Program-made: the position numbers and the translations under genes
DNA from: Chloroflexota bacterium
GTDB lineage: Bacteria > Chloroflexota > Anaerolineae > Anaerolineales > Villigracilaceae
Direction of reading: 5' to 3'
Length of the DNA stretch: 64,000 nt
Assembly: GCA_021787595.1 (NCBI GenBank)
Contig: JAJYLQ010000006.1
Coordinates: 12,408-76,407, forward strand
Notes under the pieces: generated by a model
Seen by the model: only the letters and a program-made list of their open reading frames with translations
Databases searched by the model: none
Told to the model about the DNA's origin: nothing
Shown here: in pieces, positions 60,217 to 64,000 of the stretch
Position numbering within the stretch: the first letter of the stretch is position 1
Layout: the number at the start of each line of letters is the position of its first letter

Positions 60217-61355
60217 GCGGCACCGTCCGCGAGCGTGCAATATAAATCGAAATATCGCTTCCCTACCGCGTCAAGATCATAGCGCTCAACGACGCGCTGA
60301 CGCGCCTGTTTCCCAAGACATTCCATTTCCTTCGGATCAGCGATCAAACGCAGAATTGCATCAGCAAGCTGTTCGACATTATTCGGAGAAATCAATATTC
60401 CGGCGCCGTCTGCAAGCGCCTCAACCGAACCGCCGACATTCGTCGCGATACAAGCAAGGCCCGAAGACATCGCCTCCAACAAACTATTGGAGATTCCTTC
60501 GCCCAGGGACGGCAGGACAAAAATGTCAGCAGCGTCCAAATACATTTTGACCGAATCGCGGCGCCCGGCAAAAGTCACATGCGAAGCGATTCCCAAATCC
60601 GCCGCCAGCGCCGCGAGCGATTGCTGCTCCTCGCCTTCTCCAACCAAAAACAAATGCACATTTACGAACTTCCCGGTCACTTGCTTTAGAGCCAGGAAAA
60701 GATCTGGCAGCGCCTTCTGCGCGGTCAACCGGCCCGTAAACAACAACAACGTCATTCCGATTTGATGAAGAACGGCTTTGGCAGTTTGTTTATCGGCAGA
60801 CGGATAAAACACCACAGTGTTCACGCCGTTTATCATGCGAACGATTCGAGCCGGTGGGAAACCTGCCTCCAGCATTTCTGTCTCAATTTCACCCGTAAGA
60901 GCAATACAGGCATCGGCCCACCTGCGGATGATTGCCAGGGCGAGACGCCCGCGCCATGTCCGGCGCAATTCATGGAGATCGCCGAACTCACCACTGTTCC
61001 CAAACTTAACGATCACTTTCTTGCCAAGCATTTTTCCCGCAATGCAGGCGGCCACAGCCGGAGCGAAAGCGAGGTGCGCATGAAGGATGTCAAAAGATTT
61101 CGAACGTCGAATCATCGTGAAAAATGCGCCTGCAATAAACGAAAGCGATTTGACTTTTCCTGGACCCAATTTCGGGATGCGAAAGATTTCAAAACCGTGC
61201 TTCACCTCGACGGAATTGCTGTCATCCAATTTCCGCGTGATGAACCCGGCATAAACGTTCCGCTGAGTTAAATAAGCAGCCAGGCGTTCGGCTTGACGCT
61301 CTGTGCCTCCGCCAAACGGAGGGAACAAATTGATAAGCATCATGACGCCCTTCAT
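60213..61355 (-). CDS. GT4-family glycosyltransferase
   Basis: A 380-residue GT-B enzyme: MLINLFPPFGGGTERQAERL at the N-terminus, FDILHAHLAFAPAVAACIAG, LLLFTGRLTAQKALPDLFLA (about 200) and VLPSLGEGISNSLLEAMSSGLACI (E-x7-E). ATG 61355 overlaps the upstream gene stop by ATGA. It ends inside the start of the next gene, so all four GT4 genes are coupled in translation. Confidence 0.9.
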   Translation of the reverse strand: MKGVMMLINLFPPFGGGTERQAERLAAYLTQRNVYAGFITRKLDDSNSVEVKHGFEIFRIPKLGPGKVKSLSFIAGAFFTMIRRSKSFDILHAHLAFAPAVAACIAGKMLGKKVIVKFGNSGEFGDLHELRRTWRGRLALAIIRRWADACIALTGEIETEMLEAGFPPARIVRMINGVNTVVFYPSADKQTAKAVLHQIGMTLLLFTGRLTAQKALPDLFLALKQVTGKFVNVHLFLVGEGEEQQSLAALAADLGIASHVTFAGRRDSVKMYLDAADIFVLPSLGEGISNSLLEAMSSGLACIATNVGGSVEALADGAGILISPNNVEQLADAILRLIADPKEMECLGKQARQRVVERYDLDAVGKRYFDLYCTLADGAA

Positions 61356-62497
61356 GCGATGCCCATCCTTTTCAATCCTGACTGCGCGGGTTGAGCTTTT
61401 GAATACACATCCAACACTTTATCGAACCAAGGCTCAAGTGCATAGTGCGATTCGGCAAAAGCGCGGGCGGTGTTACCGGCCTCCTTGCGAATCGAAGATT
61501 CGTTAAGCGCATTGCGCAGCTCGGTGGTCAGCGCGTTCACGTTGCGCGGCGGTATCAGGAAGCCTCTTCCATCCGCGAGTAAAAACGGCGCCTCGCCCAC
61601 ATTCGTGGCGATAATGGGCAGCCCGGCGGCCATTGCCTCCAGCATGGACATGGACAGCCCTTCCCAGTAAGAGTTATTGACAAAGATATCCGACGCGGCC
61701 AACAGCCGCGGCACATCCGTGCGTAATCCAAGGAATCGCATATCGTTGGTTATGCCTAACGCTGACGCTTGCGCTTCCAAATCGCCCCGCAAACTTCCAT
61801 CCCCAACGATGAGCAGAAAAACCTCCGGGTGGTCCCTTCGCGCTTGAGCAAACGCTGCCAGCAGTTCGGCATATCCTTTTAGCAAAACCATCCGGCCCAC
61901 AGCAATAAGGATCGTTCGATTCGGGGTCCCCGCCAACTCAGCGCGCAGACTCCTGCGTTCGGAATCCGAAAGTGCAGATCCGGGTTTGACAGCGTTCGGC
62001 ACAATATTTATTTCTTTGGATCCCAGCCGCGCGCGATGCGCCTCGGCCACCCCATTGCCGACCGCGATAATCTGATGCGCGCCATAACGAAGCGCAACTT
62101 GCTCAATTGCGGATCTCATCCGATAATGCCCTCGCGTATCCAAATGAGTGCTGTGCAAGGTTGCCACGACTGGAACACCAACCAATCTCCCCGCCAGCGT
62201 CCCCAGAACGTTGGCGTGCGACAGATGTGTTTGAATCACATCGAAGCCGCCAGAACGGAAGACCCGGGTCAGCGCTGGCATTGCCGCAGGATTGTAAAGT
62301 CGCGTAATAGATAAAGCCTCGACTTTCGCCCCGAACGCTTCCAGTTGAGTCCGATACGGGCTGCTCGCAATAAAAGCCTGCAGGCTGATCACCGTCACAT
62401 CGAGTCCGCGAAGTCCGGCGACCTCCGTAAAAGAGGCGATCCATTTCTCGGCGCCGCCCCAATGCAACGAATCGATCAGATGGGCAACCCGCATCAT
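61352..62497 (-). CDS. GT4-family glycosyltransferase
   Basis: A 381-residue GT-B enzyme: RVAHLIDSLHWGGAEKWIAS, FDVIQTHLSHANVLGTLAGR, ILIAVGRMVLLKGYAELLAA (about 190) and FVNNSYWEGLSMSMLEAMAAGLP (E-x7-E), GFLIPPRNVNALTTELR. It begins ATGATG at 62497; the first ATG overlaps the stop of a 55-codon gene upstream and the ribosome site GCAGGAGGC lies inside that gene. The conserved WGGAEKW start matches enzymes of capsule and exopolysaccharide clusters. Confidence 0.9.
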   Translation of the reverse strand: MMRVAHLIDSLHWGGAEKWIASFTEVAGLRGLDVTVISLQAFIASSPYRTQLEAFGAKVEALSITRLYNPAAMPALTRVFRSGGFDVIQTHLSHANVLGTLAGRLVGVPVVATLHSTHLDTRGHYRMRSAIEQVALRYGAHQIIAVGNGVAEAHRARLGSKEINIVPNAVKPGSALSDSERRSLRAELAGTPNRTILIAVGRMVLLKGYAELLAAFAQARRDHPEVFLLIVGDGSLRGDLEAQASALGITNDMRFLGLRTDVPRLLAASDIFVNNSYWEGLSMSMLEAMAAGLPIIATNVGEAPFLLADGRGFLIPPRNVNALTTELRNALNESSIRKEAGNTARAFAESHYALEPWFDKVLDVYSKAQPAQSGLKRMGIA

Positions 62498-62661
62498 GCC
62501 TCCTGCACCGCCGCGGGTCGCACTGCGCGGGCCACAAACACGGCTTCAATGCCCATTGCCATCGAGGCGGCTGCCAATACGGCGCCTTCGATAAAGTCCC
62601 TCCTCACTGTGCCGTGGACAGTCGTTCGACCAAAGGTGGAGTGCAGCTTCAAATCTTCCAT
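62494..62661 (-). CDS. Small 55-residue protein coupled to the exopolysaccharide operon
   Basis: A short frame, ATG at 62661 and TGA at 62494-62496. The sequence starts MEDLKLHSTFGRTTVHGTV and continues RRDFIEGAVLAAASMAMG then IEAVFVARAVRPAAVQEA. A weakly hydrophobic helix (GAVLAAASMAMGIEAVFVA, about 26-44) could be a membrane or amphipathic helix. Its start lies 3 nt after the stop of the upstream O-antigen-ligase-like gene and its TGA overlaps the ATG of the next GT4 gene, so it fits exactly between two real genes. No independent ribosome site, which suits termination-reinitiation. Function unknown; a small regulator or Wzy partner is possible. Confidence 0.6.
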   Translation of the reverse strand: MEDLKLHSTFGRTTVHGTVRRDFIEGAVLAAASMAMGIEAVFVARAVRPAAVQEA

Positions 62662-62664
62662 GAC

Positions 62665-64000
62665 TTATACATGCGAATCCAAGGAATATGCATCCATCCC
62701 AGCGCCAATGACACTGGCGGGTTCGGCACCATCGACAGGTTCAACGGCATTGGCGCTTTCTTTCGCAGCCTGAAGCCCTCCCCAGGCGATCCCAACGAGG
62801 AGCCATAGATATCGAATATAGGAATCGTGGAGAAAGATGGCCGCGACCAGATAACCAATCAAACCAACGCTCATCGCCGCAGACAGGTTTGCAAACCCGC
62901 TCATACCCTGTCGCGCAAAGAGACTCTTGGCGCGTGCCAGTGCTCTGAAAGTAAAATAGATAATCGCTGCGAACGAAAGAAAGCCTAATATGCCTCTCTC
63001 TGCAGCAACCTGAAGAAACAGGTTATGCGCAGATTGAGTCTCGACATTTTGACCCAGCCCCAACTGGCGGGCATACTCCAGGTAACGAGTATTAAAGTTG
63101 CCAACGCCCACGCCAAAAATCGGATTCTGTGTAAACATCGTCCAGCCCACGATGTCCGTTGTAGTGCGAGCCTGAATCGAGGTATCCAACGTGACAGAGC
63201 TGCTGGCACCCGGTATCACCTGAAGCAATGATCTGATGCGCTGGGTATATTGATCCGGAAGGAATTGATAAACAAGAAGTCCGAAGGCCAAAAGGAGGAA
63301 AGCCGGGATCAATGGCCGCCGCGGTTGCTGAATGATCGCGATCGCAGCAACCACTCCAAGCGCAAGGAAATCGCCGCGCGAATAGGTGTAGAGAATGGTA
63401 ACTGTGCAAACAAATAATGCCCAACCCGCCAGGATTTTCAAGAAAAATCGCTTTTCATCCAGGAGTCTTTCAAAGGCCAACGGCACAAGGACCACCATGA
63501 TTTGCCCATAAAAATTGGGGTCATTCAAAACCCCTGCAACGCGGTAGTCGCCGGCAGAAAGGCTGGCGACTTGTCCAAACCCGGCATACAGTCTGCTAAA
63601 TGTGCCAGTGAAAACTTGGAAGACCGATATTGTCCCCATCACTATCCCCGCAGCCAACAGCGACCATGCCGCCCATCGCAGGGATTTTGGATTTTGGATC
63701 AAAAAGATAACGACCAGGCCAATAATCACATCTTTTAAGTAGGAAAGCAGGGACGCGCTGGTCTGGCTTACACTTGATGCGTAGAACAGGGAAAGCGAAC
63801 CAAGCAGCGTGTAAGCCCCCATTAACAAGGCTGGGGCAATCCACCCTTGAAACTGATCTTGAAATACCATCCACCTGGTTATGATCACCAGGACCAGCAG
63901 ACTGACCAGGGGCTGCGCGAGAGATGGCAGGCCAAACTTCGAAATAAGGATGTCCGACAAGTTGGTATAAACGGCAAAGCTCAAGATCACGAGCCCCAGG
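62665..64000 (-). CDS. O-antigen ligase / Wzy-type polymerase, 5' end outside the window
   Basis: The 3' 1336 bases of a polytopic membrane protein with about 10-12 helices. The large outside loop with NPIFGVGVGNFNTRYLEYAR (about 280-300 of the visible part) and HNLFLQVAAERGILGFLSF is the Wzy_C/O-antigen-ligase signature, the loop that binds polymer and lipid carrier. It should polymerise or transfer repeat units at the outer face of the membrane. The reading frame is open through the window edge (LGLVILSF), so the start lies beyond 64000; a GTG at 63990 is internal. It is the first visible gene of the minus-strand operon. Confidence 0.9.
   Translation of the reverse strand, partial: LGLVILSFAVYTNLSDILISKFGLPSLAQPLVSLLVLVIITRWMVFQDQFQGWIAPALLMGAYTLLGSLSLFYASSVSQTSASLLSYLKDVIIGLVVIFLIQNPKSLRWAAWSLLAAGIVMGTISVFQVFTGTFSRLYAGFGQVASLSAGDYRVAGVLNDPNFYGQIMVVLVPLAFERLLDEKRFFLKILAGWALFVCTVTILYTYSRGDFLALGVVAAIAIIQQPRRPLIPAFLLLAFGLLVYQFLPDQYTQRIRSLLQVIPGASSSVTLDTSIQARTTTDIVGWTMFTQNPIFGVGVGNFNTRYLEYARQLGLGQNVETQSAHNLFLQVAAERGILGFLSFAAIIYFTFRALARAKSLFARQGMSGFANLSAAMSVGLIGYLVAAIFLHDSYIRYLWLLVGIAWGGLQAAKESANAVEPVDGAEPASVIGAGMDAYSLDSHV

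Noticed and set aside
1-64000. tRNA, rRNA or tmRNA genes
   Set aside because: I looked in the gaps between genes and saw no cloverleaf with a TTCGA arm and CCA-like end, nor any rRNA-like stretch.

Overview
The window reads as a chromosomal segment of a Chloroflexota bacterium, most likely of class Anaerolineae. That placement is inference. It rests on a cyclase/ATPase/TPR signalling protein, a potassium-independent membrane pyrophosphatase, FhaA/FhaB genes beside a RodA-PbpA-like gene, many exported Thr/Pro-rich proteins with a C-terminal membrane anchor, and no sign of outer-membrane machinery. I see no rRNA, tRNA, CRISPR array, prophage or transposase gene.

Layout. 1-5 kb: the 3' end of a TPR gene, then a two-gene asymmetric ABC exporter (minus). 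5-12 kb: repeats, a small membrane protein, a RAM-domain protein, a CAP/LysM exported protein, an unknown small protein and a 1306-residue protein with the domain order of soluble adenylyl cyclase. 12-30 kb: a SpoU methyltransferase, a GlcD/Fe-S oxidoreductase, GpmA, GT-C-like membrane proteins, an alkaline-phosphatase-superfamily protein, MutS and the proton pyrophosphatase. 30-38 kb: an IscA-like protein, two SH3-like exported paralogues, a zinc-ribbon protein, then FhaA, FhaB, MtnP and a SEDS polymerase fused to a transpeptidase-like domain that lacks the catalytic residues. 38-45 kb: ferredoxin, SodA, an EamA transporter, a YbaK deacylase, UppS, MalQ and GlgA. 45-64 kb: an exopolysaccharide locus with WbaP (initiating transferase), a Wzx flippase, an O-antigen-ligase/Wzy protein, one GT2 and six GT4 glycosyltransferases, a BcsB-like protein, a beta-propeller lipoprotein and an uncounted 55-codon gene. 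Several of its genes overlap by 4 nt, so it is probably transcribed as one or a few operons.

The most unusual feature is repeat biology. Four copies of a non-autonomous mobile element (at about 5.1, 11.7, 29.9 and 47.2 kb) have terminal inverted repeats; three of them have perfect 8-bp target duplications. Each holds a core of 59 bp between 18-bp inverted arms, and that core is exactly inverted in copy 3 relative to copy 2. Separately, short palindromic repeats sit in frame inside glcD-like (twice), mutS (twice) and malQ, adding extra peptides without breaking the frame. Many intergenic gaps are filled with further palindromic repeats.

All functional calls are from reading the translated sequence and motifs; no database search was possible.
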